From assembly GCF_011046485.1 (NCBI RefSeq), contig NZ_CP049256.1, positions 2,976,001 through 3,040,000 of the forward strand: a stretch of DNA of 64,000 nucleotides. Direction: 5' to 3'. The notes under the pieces are model-generated. The model ran no database searches, was not told the origin of the DNA, and worked only from the letters and a program-made list of their open reading frames with translations. The DNA is from Microbacterium sp. 4R-513. GTDB taxonomy: Bacteria; Actinomycetota; Actinomycetes; Actinomycetales; Microbacteriaceae. The translations under genes were made by a program, and so were the position numbers. Positions 43,223 to 51,213 of this stretch are shown piece after piece. The stretch's first letter is position 1. Every line of letters begins with the position of its first letter.

Positions 43223-43696
43223 ATGCAGGAGCGATGGATTCCGCAGACAGCCCGTGATCACGCCGTCATGGATGTGCTCAAGGGTATCCGCGCGCTCGGC
43301 GATGCGATGGACCGGATGCACAGCGGCATGAAGGGCGACATGGAGATGAACGCCTCCGACGTCGCGGCCCTCCGCATGCTCATCGTGCGCGAGCAGCGCG
43401 GCGAGTCGGTCAGCCCGCACGACGTCGCCCGGCATCTGCGCATCTCGACCGCCTCCACGACGAAGCTGCTCGACCGGCTGACGGCATCCGGTCACCTGGA
43501 GCGCAGGCCGCACCCGAAGGATCGCCGCGCACGCGTTGTAGTCCTCACCCAGGCCTCGCGAGACGAGTTCTACAAGCACTTCAGCGAACGCCTCCGCACG
43601 ATGCGCCTGGTCGCCGAGCGCTTCGACGAGGACGAGCTGCGCGTGGTGACCCGTTTCCTCCTGGAGCTGAGCGACGCGATCGACCCCCGCGACTGA
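43223..43696 (+). CDS. MarR family regulator, probable carotenoid repressor
   Basis: A 157-residue winged-helix MarR regulator. The recognition region is HDVARHLRISTASTTKLLDRL (about residues 73-93) followed by the wing ERRPHPKDRRARVVVLT. Divergent MarR genes control carotenoid operons in Corynebacterium (CrtR, which senses GGPP), so a similar role is likely. ATG 43223 is chosen; GGTGAGGAGG is 10 nt upstream, and an in-frame GTG at 43211 overlaps that ribosome site. The 3' end abuts a duplicated terminator segment. Confidence 0.88.
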   Translation: MQERWIPQTARDHAVMDVLKGIRALGDAMDRMHSGMKGDMEMNASDVAALRMLIVREQRGESVSPHDVARHLRISTASTTKLLDRLTASGHLERRPHPKDRRARVVVLTQASRDEFYKHFSERLRTMRLVAERFDEDELRVVTRFLLELSDAIDPRD

Positions 43697-43814
43697 GCCT
43701 CTGCGGCGCGGGACCGCCTGCGGGCAGCTTCAAGACAACGGTCCCGGAAATGAAACGAAGAAGGCGCCCCCTGACGGGGACGCCTTCTTCGTTTTGTTGC
43801 GGGGACAGGATTTG
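43695..43814. repeat. Direct repeat copy 1: partial tRNA-fMet 3' end plus terminator
   Basis: This ~120-bp segment is almost identical to 43852-43969. Its first 50 bases match exactly, then a short variable stretch, then an identical terminator hairpin, and last the final 20-odd bases of the tRNA-fMet gene (TTGCGGGGACAGGATTTG). Unlike copy 2 it stops at the tRNA fragment and no 5' tRNA sequence follows. It overlaps the stop codon of the MarR gene. Confidence 0.95.
43757..43790. terminator. Hairpin terminator (copy 1), end of MarR transcript
   Basis: GAAGAAGGCG pairs with CGCCTTCTTC, with inner CCCC/GGGG pairs, and is followed by GTTTTGTT on the plus strand. It is the duplicated tRNA terminator reused downstream of the MarR gene. 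Confidence 0.85.
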
Positions 43815-43851
43815 GCCACGCCGCCCTCCACGAATCGCTGCGCGCTTCGCG

Positions 43852-43969
43852 GAGCCTCTGCGGCGCGGGACCGCCTGCGGGCAGCTTCAAGACAACGGTC
43901 CACGAAACAAAAGAAGAAGGCGCCCCCTGACGGGGACGCCTTCTTCATTTGTTGCGGGGACAGGATTTG
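43852..43969. repeat. Direct repeat copy 2: tRNA-fMet terminator region
   Basis: The copy joined to the intact tRNA. It begins GAGCCTCTGCGGCGCGGGAC, has the same hairpin and ends at GCGGGGACAGGATTTG, inside the tRNA T-arm. The repeat period is about 157 bp; a 37-bp unique spacer (43815-43851) lies between the copies. Confidence 0.95.
43913..43946 (-). terminator. Rho-independent terminator of tRNA-fMet
   Basis: The same hairpin as at 43757-43790. Read on the minus strand it follows the tRNA 3' end by a few bases and is succeeded by TTCTTCTTTTG, a good T-rich tract. Confidence 0.88.
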
Positions 43970-44025
43970 AACCTGCGACCTCTGGGTTATGAGCCCAGCG
44001 AGCTACCGAGCTGCTCCACCCCGCG
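43952..44025 (-). tRNA. Initiator tRNA-Met (anticodon CAT)
   Basis: A 74-nt tRNA without an encoded CCA. It folds as a 7-bp acceptor with the C1-A72 mismatch that marks bacterial initiator tRNA, a D arm (GAGC...GCTC), an anticodon stem ending in three G-C pairs (CTGGG-CTCATAA-CCCAG) and a T arm GCAGG-TTCAAAT-CCTGT. The three stacked G-C pairs and C1-A72 separate it from elongator Met tRNA. A TAGGCT box on this strand (44037-44042) lies 11 nt before the mature 5' end. A terminator follows. Confidence 0.97.
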
Positions 44026-44118
44026 GCACAAGAACGAGCCTAACACGGATTTCGAGGGGGTCTCGCACGCGGCCAGGCTCGCTTGCCCCGCACGCGCACG
44101 GCGCGCGAGGATTGCACC

Positions 44119-44631
44119 ATGCCGGACGCCGACACCGACCCGCTCGACGACCGTCGGGACGGCCGGGACGAGACCCCGACGGAGCGCGCCGATCGCAATT
44201 GGGGCGAGGTGCTCCAGGAGCTCCGTGTCCTTCAGACCGGAACCCAGATCCTCACGGGCTTCCTGCTGGCCCTCGCCTTCCAGCCGACGTTCGCGGATCT
44301 GACCGACGGGCAGCGGACCTTCTACCTCGTCCTGGTCGTGCTCGCGGGCCTCAGCACGATCTTCGCGCTCGCGCCGGTGGCCCTGCACCGCATCCTCTTC
44401 CAGCAGCGCCTCAAGCGCCGCGTCGTGGCCTACGGGCATGCGGCGCTGTCCACCGCACTGGTCACGGTGGCCGCTCTCGTGGTCGGGGTGGTGTCCTTCG
44501 TGTTCGACGTCGTCGTCAGCGACGCGGCATCGACCGTCGTCGCGATCGTGCTCGGCGCTCTCCTCGTCGTCCTCTGGATCGTCGTGCCGACCATCATGCG
44601 CGTCCGCGGACGCCGGGAGGAGGGGCGATGA
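44119..44631 (+). CDS. DUF6328 family membrane protein
   Basis: A 170-residue protein with four TM helices (about 43-60, 68-90, 110-130 and 140-158) and a charged N-terminus. QELRVLQTGTQILTGFLLALAFQPTFADL, spread over about residues 33-62, is the recognisable DUF6328 segment. Function is unknown. The ATG at 44119 is chosen over an upstream ATG at 44083 because of GCGAGG just ahead and a better match to the family start. Its stop overlaps the nitrilase ATG. Confidence 0.85.
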   Translation: MPDADTDPLDDRRDGRDETPTERADRNWGEVLQELRVLQTGTQILTGFLLALAFQPTFADLTDGQRTFYLVLVVLAGLSTIFALAPVALHRILFQQRLKRRVVAYGHAALSTALVTVAALVVGVVSFVFDVVVSDAASTVVAIVLGALLVVLWIVVPTIMRVRGRREEGR

Positions 44632-45428
44632 CGGTCGGGGTCGCGGTCGCGCAGTTCTCGCCGACGACGGATGCCGCGGTCAACGTCGAGCTCATCGCGA
44701 GTCTCGTGCGCACGGCATCGGAGCGCGGTGCCCGCGTCGTGGTGTTCCCCGAGTACTCGAGCTACTTCATCGACCCCTTCGACGAGTCGCTCGCAGCACA
44801 CGCGCAGGAGGTCGACGGGCCGTTCACCCAGGCGCTCACGCGGCTCGCCGATGAGCACGGCATCGTGGTCGTCGCGGGGCTGCTCGAACGGGCGGGCGAT
44901 GGACGACGTGTGCGCAACACGGTGGTGGCGATCGACGCCTCCGGGGTGGTGGCCCGCTACCGCAAGCTCCACCTCTACGACGCCTTCGGTCAGCGCGAGT
45001 CCGATTGGGTGCAGCCGGGAGAGCTCGCTGAGCCCGAGACGTTCGAGGTCGACGGCCTGCGCTTCGGGCTCATGACGTGCTACGACCTGCGGTTCCCCGA
45101 GGTCGGGAGGCTCCTCGTCGATGCCGGCGCCGACGCCTTCCTGGTTCCCGCGGAGTGGGTGCGCGGGCCCCTCAAGGAGCACCACTGGCGCACCCTCCTC
45201 CAGGCCCGCGCCATCGAGAACACCGTGTTCGTGGCCGCCGCCGATCACCCGCCGCCCCTCGGTGTCGGCCTGTCGGCGATCGTCGATCCGCTGGGGGTGC
45301 AGCTCGCAGCCATCGGCACCGCGACCGACGTGGTCGTGGCGCACCTTGATCCCGATGTCGTCGAACGGGTTCGGCGCGTCAATCCCTCGGTGGCCCTCCG
45401 GCGATTCCGCGTGGTGCCCCGGGACTGA
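44628..45428 (+). CDS. Carbon-nitrogen hydrolase (nitrilase family), possible omega-amidase
   Basis: A 266-residue nitrilase-superfamily amidase. The Glu-Lys-Cys triad is complete: Glu42 in FPEYSS, Lys113 in YRKLHLYD and Cys151 in MTCYDLRFPE. Nit2/YafV-like enzymes with this arrangement hydrolyse alpha-ketoglutaramate and related omega-amides made by transaminases. The convergent neighbour 6 bp away is such a transaminase, which supports an omega-amidase role, though other small amides are possible. The ATG overlaps the DUF6328 stop as ATGA. Cytosolic. Confidence 0.9.
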   Translation: MTVGVAVAQFSPTTDAAVNVELIASLVRTASERGARVVVFPEYSSYFIDPFDESLAAHAQEVDGPFTQALTRLADEHGIVVVAGLLERAGDGRRVRNTVVAIDASGVVARYRKLHLYDAFGQRESDWVQPGELAEPETFEVDGLRFGLMTCYDLRFPEVGRLLVDAGADAFLVPAEWVRGPLKEHHWRTLLQARAIENTVFVAAADHPPPLGVGLSAIVDPLGVQLAAIGTATDVVVAHLDPDVVERVRRVNPSVALRRFRVVPRD

Positions 45429-45434
45429 TCCTGC

Positions 45435-46637
45435 TCAGCCGGCCAGGCTCGCGAGGCGGGATGCCGCGTCCTCGAGCACCTCGACGCGCTTGCAGGCCGC
45501 GAACCTGACGAGCGTCGCGTACTCGGCCCGGCGCTCGGGCGTGACGAATGCGGTCAGCGGGATCGCGACGACCCCCGCGCGGTGGGGGAGGGCGCGACAG
45601 AAGTCCGCGGCATCCACGGCACCGAGCGGCGCGGCATCCGCGACCGTGAAGTAGGAGCCCGACGGCATCGACACGTCGAACCCGGCCGCACGCAGCCCGG
45701 CACCGAGCAGGTCCCGCTTCGCGCGCAGGGTGCTCGCGGCGGCCTCGAAGTAGGAGTCGGGGAGACGCAGCCCTGTGGCGATCGCCGGCTGAAAAGGCGC
45801 GCCGTTGACGTACGTGAGCCACTGCTTCACCGCGAGCACCGCATCGACGAGGTCGGCGGGGCCGGTGACCCAGCCGATCTTCCAGCCCGTCGTCGAGAAG
45901 GTCTTGCCGCCCGACGAGATCGAGATGGTGCGGTCCCACGCTCCCGGAAGCGTCGCGATGGGCACGTGCTTCTCGTCGAACACGAGGTGCTCGTACACCT
46001 CGTCGGTCACGATGAAGGCGTCGTGCCGCGCCGCGAGCTCGACGACGAGCGAACGCACCTCGGCCGTGAACACGACGCCCGTGGGATTGTGGGGGTCGTT
46101 GACCACGATGGCCCGGGTGCGGTCGGTCACGGCATCCCGAAGCCGGTCGAGATCCGGCTGGAAGTCGGGCCACCGCAGAGGCACCGTCACGAGCCGCGCG
46201 CCCGACAGCGCGACGACGGCGGCATATTCGTCGTAGTACGGCTCGAAGACCACGACCTCGTCGTCCGGCGCCGTCACGAGCGCGAGGAGCGTCGCGGCGA
46301 TCGCCTCTGTGGCCCCGGCCGTGACGAGCACGTTCCGGGCAGGGTCGAGGGTGAGGCCGTAGAACCTCTGCTGGTGCTCCGCGACGGCGGAGAGCAGGTC
46401 CGGGATGCCGCGCCCCGGCGGATACTGATTGACCCCGTGGGCGATGGCCTCGCGCGCTGTGTCGAGCACCGCCGCCGGGCCGTCCTCGTCGGGGAAGCCC
46501 TGGCCGAGGTTGACGGCACCCGTCTCGGCCGCGAGGGCGCTCATCTCGGCGAAGATGGTGGGACGTACGATCCCGTCGGAGCCGATGAGCCCGGCGCCTG
46601 CAACGGCCCGGCGCCAGGCACCTGGAATGTCTCGCAT
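45435..46637 (-). CDS. PLP-dependent aminotransferase class I/II (KAT/YbdL-like)
   Basis: A 400-residue fold-type I aminotransferase. The PLP Lys is Lys245 in SSGGKTFSTTGWKIGW, NDPHNPTG and the Asp-Tyr DEVYEHL are intact, and LGQGFPDEDGP near the N-terminus matches the kynurenine/methionine/glutamine transaminase branch. Such enzymes use glutamine or methionine with keto acids. ATG 46637 (MRDIPG) is preferred to one 42 bases upstream because TAGCGT lies 7 nt before it. The convergent nitrilase would remove the alpha-ketoglutaramate formed if glutamine is the donor. Confidence 0.9.
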   Translation of the reverse strand: MRDIPGAWRRAVAGAGLIGSDGIVRPTIFAEMSALAAETGAVNLGQGFPDEDGPAAVLDTAREAIAHGVNQYPPGRGIPDLLSAVAEHQQRFYGLTLDPARNVLVTAGATEAIAATLLALVTAPDDEVVVFEPYYDEYAAVVALSGARLVTVPLRWPDFQPDLDRLRDAVTDRTRAIVVNDPHNPTGVVFTAEVRSLVVELAARHDAFIVTDEVYEHLVFDEKHVPIATLPGAWDRTISISSGGKTFSTTGWKIGWVTGPADLVDAVLAVKQWLTYVNGAPFQPAIATGLRLPDSYFEAAASTLRAKRDLLGAGLRAAGFDVSMPSGSYFTVADAAPLGAVDAADFCRALPHRAGVVAIPLTAFVTPERRAEYATLVRFAACKRVEVLEDAASRLASLAG

Positions 46638-46735
46638 CGGGTTCACGCTACTCGCATAGTCGAGTCCCAACGTGGGCATAAGAAATCCACAGACTCGCAG
46701 GGCACAGTGAGATCACTTGTCCACAAGGAGCATCC

Positions 46736-48394
46736 ATGAGCGACACCACGGGCGACCGCCCCGCCGACCAGAACCCCGAGAACGCCGTTCCGCAGACCCC
46801 GCCTGCTCCGACCGCGCAGCCCGCTGCCGCTCAGGCCCCTCAGGCACCCCAGACGAACGCGGCACCGCAGCAGCCAGCCGCGTACCCGGCCTCGCACACC
46901 GTCCCGCCGCAGCCCCAGGCTCCCGCCGGCTGGCAGGCGCCCGGACAGCAGCAGCGTCCCGCGTACCCCGGCTACCCGCAGCAGCAGCCCTACGGTGCTC
47001 CGCGCCCCCAGGGCTACGGCCCGCAGGCGGGCCAGCCCGGCCAGCCGGCCCACCCCGGCCAGCCGGCCCACCCCGGCCAGCCCTACCAGGGTCAGCCGTA
47101 CGCGTCGTCCTTCGGCTCCGCTGCCAATCAGACGCAGCCGACGACTCCGCTCGGCGCCCCCGCGACCGGCGCGGTGCCTACCAAGACCGCTCCGAAGCAG
47201 AAGTCCGGCGCCGGCAAGGTCGTGGGCCTCATCGTCGCCGCCGCCATCGTCGGCGGTGCCGCGGGCCTCGGCGGCGCATATGCGGGCGTCAACGTCTTCG
47301 GCACCGACGGCGGCAGCCCGGCGGCCGGCCCGACCACCGTCACGGTCAACGACACCGGGTCGGTCAACCAGACCACCGCGATCGCGGCCAAGGTCGTCCC
47401 GAGCGTCGTCACGATCCAGGCGACGAGCGACTCGGCCGGCGGCACCGGGTCGGGCGTCATCCTGACCGACGACGGCTATGTCGTGACGAACACGCACGTC
47501 GTGACGCTCGACGGCGCGACCGCCGACGCGGCGATCAAGGTGACGACGTCTGACGGAAAGGTCTACGACGCGAAGGTCGTCGGCACGGACCCGACGTACG
47601 ACCTCGCGGTCATCAAGCTCGAGGATGCCTCGGGCCTGACCCCGATCGAGTACTCCGACTCGTCCAAGCTCAATGTCGGCGACGAGACCGTCGCGGTCGG
47701 CGCGCCCCTCGGCCTGTCGAACACCGTGACGACCGGCATCGTGAGCGCGCTCAACCGCTCGATCCAGATCGCCTCGTCGGCCGCGCCCGAGGGCGACTCC
47801 GACAGCGAGAGCCAAACCCCCGACCAGGGCGGGCAGAGCCCCTTCCAGTTCGACTTCGGCCAGGGCCAGACCCAGCAGCCGACCGAGTCGATCTCGATCT
47901 CGGTCATCCAGACCGACGCCGCGATCAACCCCGGCAACTCGGGTGGTGCGCTCGTCGACGACACCGGCAAGCTCATCGGCATCAACGTCGCGATCGCCTC
48001 GGCGGGCTCGTCGGGCGGCAGCCAGTCCGGCTCGATCGGCGTCGGCTTCTCGATTCCGTCCGACATCGTCAAGCGCGTGACCGGTGAGATCATCGACAAC
48101 GGCGAGGCGACCCACGGCCTCCTCGGCGCGAGCGTCCAGGACGCGGCATCCGTCGAGGGCTCGACCATCACCGGCGCTTACATCGCCGAGATCGTCGGCG
48201 GGGGAGCGGCCGGGGCCGCCGGCCTCCAGAAGGGCGACATCGTCACCGAGTTCAACGGCGTCCCCGTGACCGACGCGACCGACCTCACTGCGCAGGTGCG
48301 GGCGGCGGCAGGCGGAAGCGACGCGAAGCTCACGTACGTCCGCGGCGGCGACTCGAAGACCGTCACGGTGACCCTCGGAACCCTCGGCAAGTAG
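46736..48394 (+). CDS. HtrA/DegP-type membrane serine protease
   Basis: A 552-residue protease. The first ~155 residues are Pro/Gln/Ala-rich and presumably cytosolic or disordered. A TM helix follows (about 160-190), then a trypsin-like domain with His254, Asp289 and Ser402 (NTHVV, TYDLAVIKL, NPGNSGGAL), and a C-terminal PDZ domain (about 460-550). An insert between Asp and Ser holds a Gln-rich FQFDFGQGQTQQ run. The role is extracytoplasmic protein quality control. RBS AAGGAG is 7 nt upstream of the ATG. The strong hairpin after the stop overlaps the next gene's start. Confidence 0.93.
   Translation: MSDTTGDRPADQNPENAVPQTPPAPTAQPAAAQAPQAPQTNAAPQQPAAYPASHTVPPQPQAPAGWQAPGQQQRPAYPGYPQQQPYGAPRPQGYGPQAGQPGQPAHPGQPAHPGQPYQGQPYASSFGSAANQTQPTTPLGAPATGAVPTKTAPKQKSGAGKVVGLIVAAAIVGGAAGLGGAYAGVNVFGTDGGSPAAGPTTVTVNDTGSVNQTTAIAAKVVPSVVTIQATSDSAGGTGSGVILTDDGYVVTNTHVVTLDGATADAAIKVTTSDGKVYDAKVVGTDPTYDLAVIKLEDASGLTPIEYSDSSKLNVGDETVAVGAPLGLSNTVTTGIVSALNRSIQIASSAAPEGDSDSESQTPDQGGQSPFQFDFGQGQTQQPTESISISVIQTDAAINPGNSGGALVDDTGKLIGINVAIASAGSSGGSQSGSIGVGFSIPSDIVKRVTGEIIDNGEATHGLLGASVQDAASVEGSTITGAYIAEIVGGGAAGAAGLQKGDIVTEFNGVPVTDATDLTAQVRAAAGGSDAKLTYVRGGDSKTVTVTLGTLGK
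47041..47076 (+). repeat. 18-bp tandem repeat coding Pro/Gln-rich segment of HtrA
   Basis: Two exact copies of CCAGCCGGCCCACCCCGG, which code the peptide repeat Gln-Pro-Ala-His-Pro-Gly in the low-complexity N-terminal region. Confidence 0.9.
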
Positions 48395-48423
48395 TCCTTC
48401 CAGCAGTGCCCCTCTCAGGGCCA

Positions 48424-48460
48424 GGACGCCACCCCGCGATAGGCTCGCGGGGTGGCGTCC
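48424..48460 (+). terminator. htrA terminator hairpin enclosing the next gene's promoter and start
   Basis: GGACGCCACCCCGCG and its perfect 15-bp complement flank the loop ATAGGCT and are followed by TTCTCTTTC, a typical intrinsic terminator. The loop holds TAGGCT, a -10 box placed exactly 6 nt before GTG 48452, which itself is in the 3' arm of the stem. Transcripts from htrA would fold it; transcripts starting at the GTG carry only half the stem. Confidence 0.8.
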
Positions 48461-49744
48461 TTCTCTTTCGGCGCGGGCAACGCGGCGAAGCTGGCCCGCC
48501 TCCCGGTGTACGCGGCCGGACGCCTCGTCACCCTTCTCGTACCGCGCTCGCGGGACCTCTGGGTCTTCGGCTGCGCCGTCGGCATCGCCGACGGCGCGCT
48601 GGCTCTGTGGGAGGTCGCAGCGACGCACGGAGAGCGCGCCGTGTGGCTGGTCGCCACCACGTCTCAGGCTCGGGATGCCTCGGCCCGAGGCATCCCGAGC
48701 ATTCGCAAGCACTCGCTGCGCGGCTTCTGGGCGACGGCCCGGGCCCGCGTGGTCGTCGTCACGCACGGGTTCGGCGACGTCAACCGCTATGCGACGCACG
48801 GCGCGTTCGTCGTGCAGCTGTGGCATGGGATCCCGCTGAAGCGCATCGGCCTCGATTCACCCGAGACGCTGCGCCCGCCCGCTGCGCTCGCGCGGGGCCC
48901 GCTCGCCGGCCTCGCTCGGCGCGCGCTCGGGTTGCTCTACCGGCGCACGGCCCGAGGGATCCGCCTCGTGCCCGCCGCCTCCCACGTGGTCCGCGGTCGC
49001 CTGGAATCGGCCTTCGGTCTGCCCGACGACCGCGTCCCGGTGACCGGCGAGCCGCGGGTCGACGTGCTGTCGCGCGGCACGGTCGCCGAGCGAAGCGGCA
49101 GCGCGCGGGAGCGGATCGGCGAGCTCGCCGGGCCACTCGACCCGTCCTCGCGGCTCGTCCTCTACGCGCCGACGTGGCGCGACGGCGAGACCGACCCCGC
49201 GATCCCGACCGCCGCCGAGTGGCGCGCGATCGTCGATGTGCTGAGGCGTCACGACGCCGTCCTCCTCGTGCGCTCCCATCCGCTGGGAGCGGGGGAGTAC
49301 GCGCCGCCGCTCGGGACGGAGCGGGTGCGCGGGCTCGGCAGCGATGTCCTCGCCGACGTCACGCCCCTGCTGCCCGGGCTCGACGCGCTCGTCACGGACT
49401 ACTCGTCGCTCATGTTCGACGCGGCGCTCGTGCCCCTGCCCGTGGTCTACCTGGCGCCGGACGTCGACTCGTACGCCCGTCGCCGGGGCTTCTACGGCAC
49501 GTACGCCGACGTCGCGGGAGACGATTGGGCGCACGACTGGTCCGCCGCGGCGCGCCGCCTCGACGCTCTCCTCGGCGATCCCGACGTCGCCGCCGCCGCG
49601 CTGGAACGCTCGCGCGCACTCGACAACCGCGTGCACGACTTCCGCGACGGCCGGAACACCACGAGGGTGTACCGTGCGATCCTGGCCGGACTCGGCCGCC
49701 CCCTGAACACCCCGGCCGCCGGCCGCGAGGAAGGACGAGGATGA
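48452..49744 (+). CDS. CDP-glycerol glycerophosphotransferase family protein
   Basis: A 430-residue TagB/TagF-like glycosyltransferase-fold enzyme. Conserved segments are the acceptor-side WHGIPLKRIGLDSP (about 130-143), LYAPTWRDG (about 235-243), RSHPLG (about 272) and LVTDYSSLMFDAAL (about 313-326). Family members add poly-glycerol- or ribitol-phosphate to teichoic acids from CDP-polyols. The start is GTG 48452 (leaderless type, see the hairpin). It is coupled by ATGA to a second enzyme of the same family. The polyol and the linkage cannot be told. Confidence 0.87.
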   Translation: MASFSFGAGNAAKLARLPVYAAGRLVTLLVPRSRDLWVFGCAVGIADGALALWEVAATHGERAVWLVATTSQARDASARGIPSIRKHSLRGFWATARARVVVVTHGFGDVNRYATHGAFVVQLWHGIPLKRIGLDSPETLRPPAALARGPLAGLARRALGLLYRRTARGIRLVPAASHVVRGRLESAFGLPDDRVPVTGEPRVDVLSRGTVAERSGSARERIGELAGPLDPSSRLVLYAPTWRDGETDPAIPTAAEWRAIVDVLRRHDAVLLVRSHPLGAGEYAPPLGTERVRGLGSDVLADVTPLLPGLDALVTDYSSLMFDAALVPLPVVYLAPDVDSYARRRGFYGTYADVAGDDWAHDWSAAARRLDALLGDPDVAAAALERSRALDNRVHDFRDGRNTTRVYRAILAGLGRPLNTPAAGREEGRG

Positions 49745-51207
49745 CCGACGCCCGCTTCACCACCGAGTCCGGTGCGGCTCTCGTCCTCTCGGGCGACGGC
49801 CCCCGACCGGCCTCGGTCGAGATCGTCGGCGCGCGCGCCCGCGTGACCGGGGCCGTCACGGGCCGCGGCAAGACATGGCGCGCGGTGCTGCCGCTGCGCG
49901 CGGCGCGGTGGGGCGGACCGGAGCTTCCGCTGCCCTCCGGCGAATACGCCCTCGTGATCGAGACGGCGGCGGACTCGGCGCCCGTCGACCCGCCCGCGCC
50001 CCTGCCGCTCGTGCAGCTGGGCACGCTGCGCGCGTCGCTCGACGGCGGCGTGGTCCGCATCGGCCCCCCGATCGATCCCGCCTACGACTCCGGTGAAGGG
50101 CAGGCGGCCCTCGAGCGCCGCTACGCGACGCGTCCGGGCGGCCTCGAGAACGCGGCCTTCTTCGAGAGCTTCTACGGCCGGAATGCGAGCTGCAACCCGC
50201 TCGCGATCGACCGAGTCATCGCGCGACGGGTTCCCGGCGTGACCCGCTACTGGAGCGTCGTCGACCTCTCCGTCCAGGTTCCCGAGGGCGCCGTCCCGGT
50301 GGTCGAGGGAAGCCCGGAGTGGTGGCGCGCCCGCGGGTCGGCCCGCCTGCTCGTCGTGAACGACTGGCTGCGACGGCGCTTCGCCCGGCGTCCGGGACAG
50401 GTCGTCCTCCAGACGTGGCACGGCACCCCGCTGAAGCGGCTCGCCCTGCACCGGCCCGGCTTCGATCCGCGCCGGATGGCCGCCGTCGTCCGGGAATCCC
50501 GCCGGTGGAACATCCTCCTCGCCCAGAACCCCTACGCCGCCCGCATCCTCGGCAAGGCCTATGCCTTCCTGACCCGGCCGATCTGGGTCGAGGGCTACCC
50601 GCGCAACGACGTGCTGACCACGGGTGACGGTGCCGCCACGCGGCGGGCGCTCGGCATCCGTCCCGAAGACCGGGTGATCCTCTACGCGCCGACGTGGCGC
50701 GACGACCGCGACGAGATGGTGGACTTCGTCGATCCCGTCACCCTGGCGGGCGAGGCCGACGCCGTCGTGCTCGTGCGCGGCCACTCGCGCACGCTGCTGC
50801 CGGGGAAGGATGCCGCGGGCCCCCGCGTCGTCGACGTCACCGGGTTCCCCGACACGTCGCTCCTGCTCCTCGCCGCCGACGCCCTCGTCACGGACTACTC
50901 CTCGGTCATGTTCGACTTCAGCGTGACCGGCAAGCCGATGTACTTCCTCGTGCCCGACATGGAGCACTATCGCGGGGAGCTGCGCGGCTTCTACTTCGAC
51001 CTCGTGGCCCACGCGCCGGGACCGGTCATCCGGTCCCAGGCGGAGCTCGTGCGCGAGCTGCGCGAGGGCGACCCCGCCCGCTTCGCGGCGCGGTACGACC
51101 GGTGGCGCCAGAAGTTCAACCCGCGCGACGACGGCCGCGCCGCCGAGCGCGTGGTCGACCGGATCTTCGATCAGGGCTTTCTCGAGCGGGACGCGTCCAG
51201 CGACTAG
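49741..51207 (+). CDS. CDP-glycerol glycerophosphotransferase family protein with N-terminal domain
   Basis: A 488-residue relative of TagF. The catalytic region starts near residue 130 and shows FFESFYGRNASCNPLAI, QTWHGTPLKRLALH, ILYAPTWRDDRDE, LVRGHSRT and LVTDYSSVMFDFSVTGKPMYF in segments. The extra ~120 N-terminal residues are beta-rich and similar in place to the accessory domain of WTA polymerases. WTA polymer elongation or side-chain addition is inferred. ATG 49741 overlaps the preceding stop (ATGA). It converges on the glycosyltransferase gene 6 bp away. Confidence 0.87.
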   Translation: MTDARFTTESGAALVLSGDGPRPASVEIVGARARVTGAVTGRGKTWRAVLPLRAARWGGPELPLPSGEYALVIETAADSAPVDPPAPLPLVQLGTLRASLDGGVVRIGPPIDPAYDSGEGQAALERRYATRPGGLENAAFFESFYGRNASCNPLAIDRVIARRVPGVTRYWSVVDLSVQVPEGAVPVVEGSPEWWRARGSARLLVVNDWLRRRFARRPGQVVLQTWHGTPLKRLALHRPGFDPRRMAAVVRESRRWNILLAQNPYAARILGKAYAFLTRPIWVEGYPRNDVLTTGDGAATRRALGIRPEDRVILYAPTWRDDRDEMVDFVDPVTLAGEADAVVLVRGHSRTLLPGKDAAGPRVVDVTGFPDTSLLLLAADALVTDYSSVMFDFSVTGKPMYFLVPDMEHYRGELRGFYFDLVAHAPGPVIRSQAELVRELREGDPARFAARYDRWRQKFNPRDDGRAAERVVDRIFDQGFLERDASSD

Positions 51208-51213
51208 CGACGC

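Noticed and set aside
43730..43948. Open frame with repeated KKASPSGGAFF peptide
   Set aside because: It is a translation of the duplicated terminator hairpin next to tRNA-fMet, with no independent gene signals.
43695..43969. Prophage or integrative element at tRNA-fMet
   Set aside because: No integrase or phage genes are present; only a 37-bp unique spacer separates the repeats. It is reported only as a possible scar.
46720..47100. CRISPR-like short repeats in the htrA 5' region
   Set aside because: They are in-frame codon repeats for a Pro/Gln/Ala-rich peptide, without spacers of regular length.
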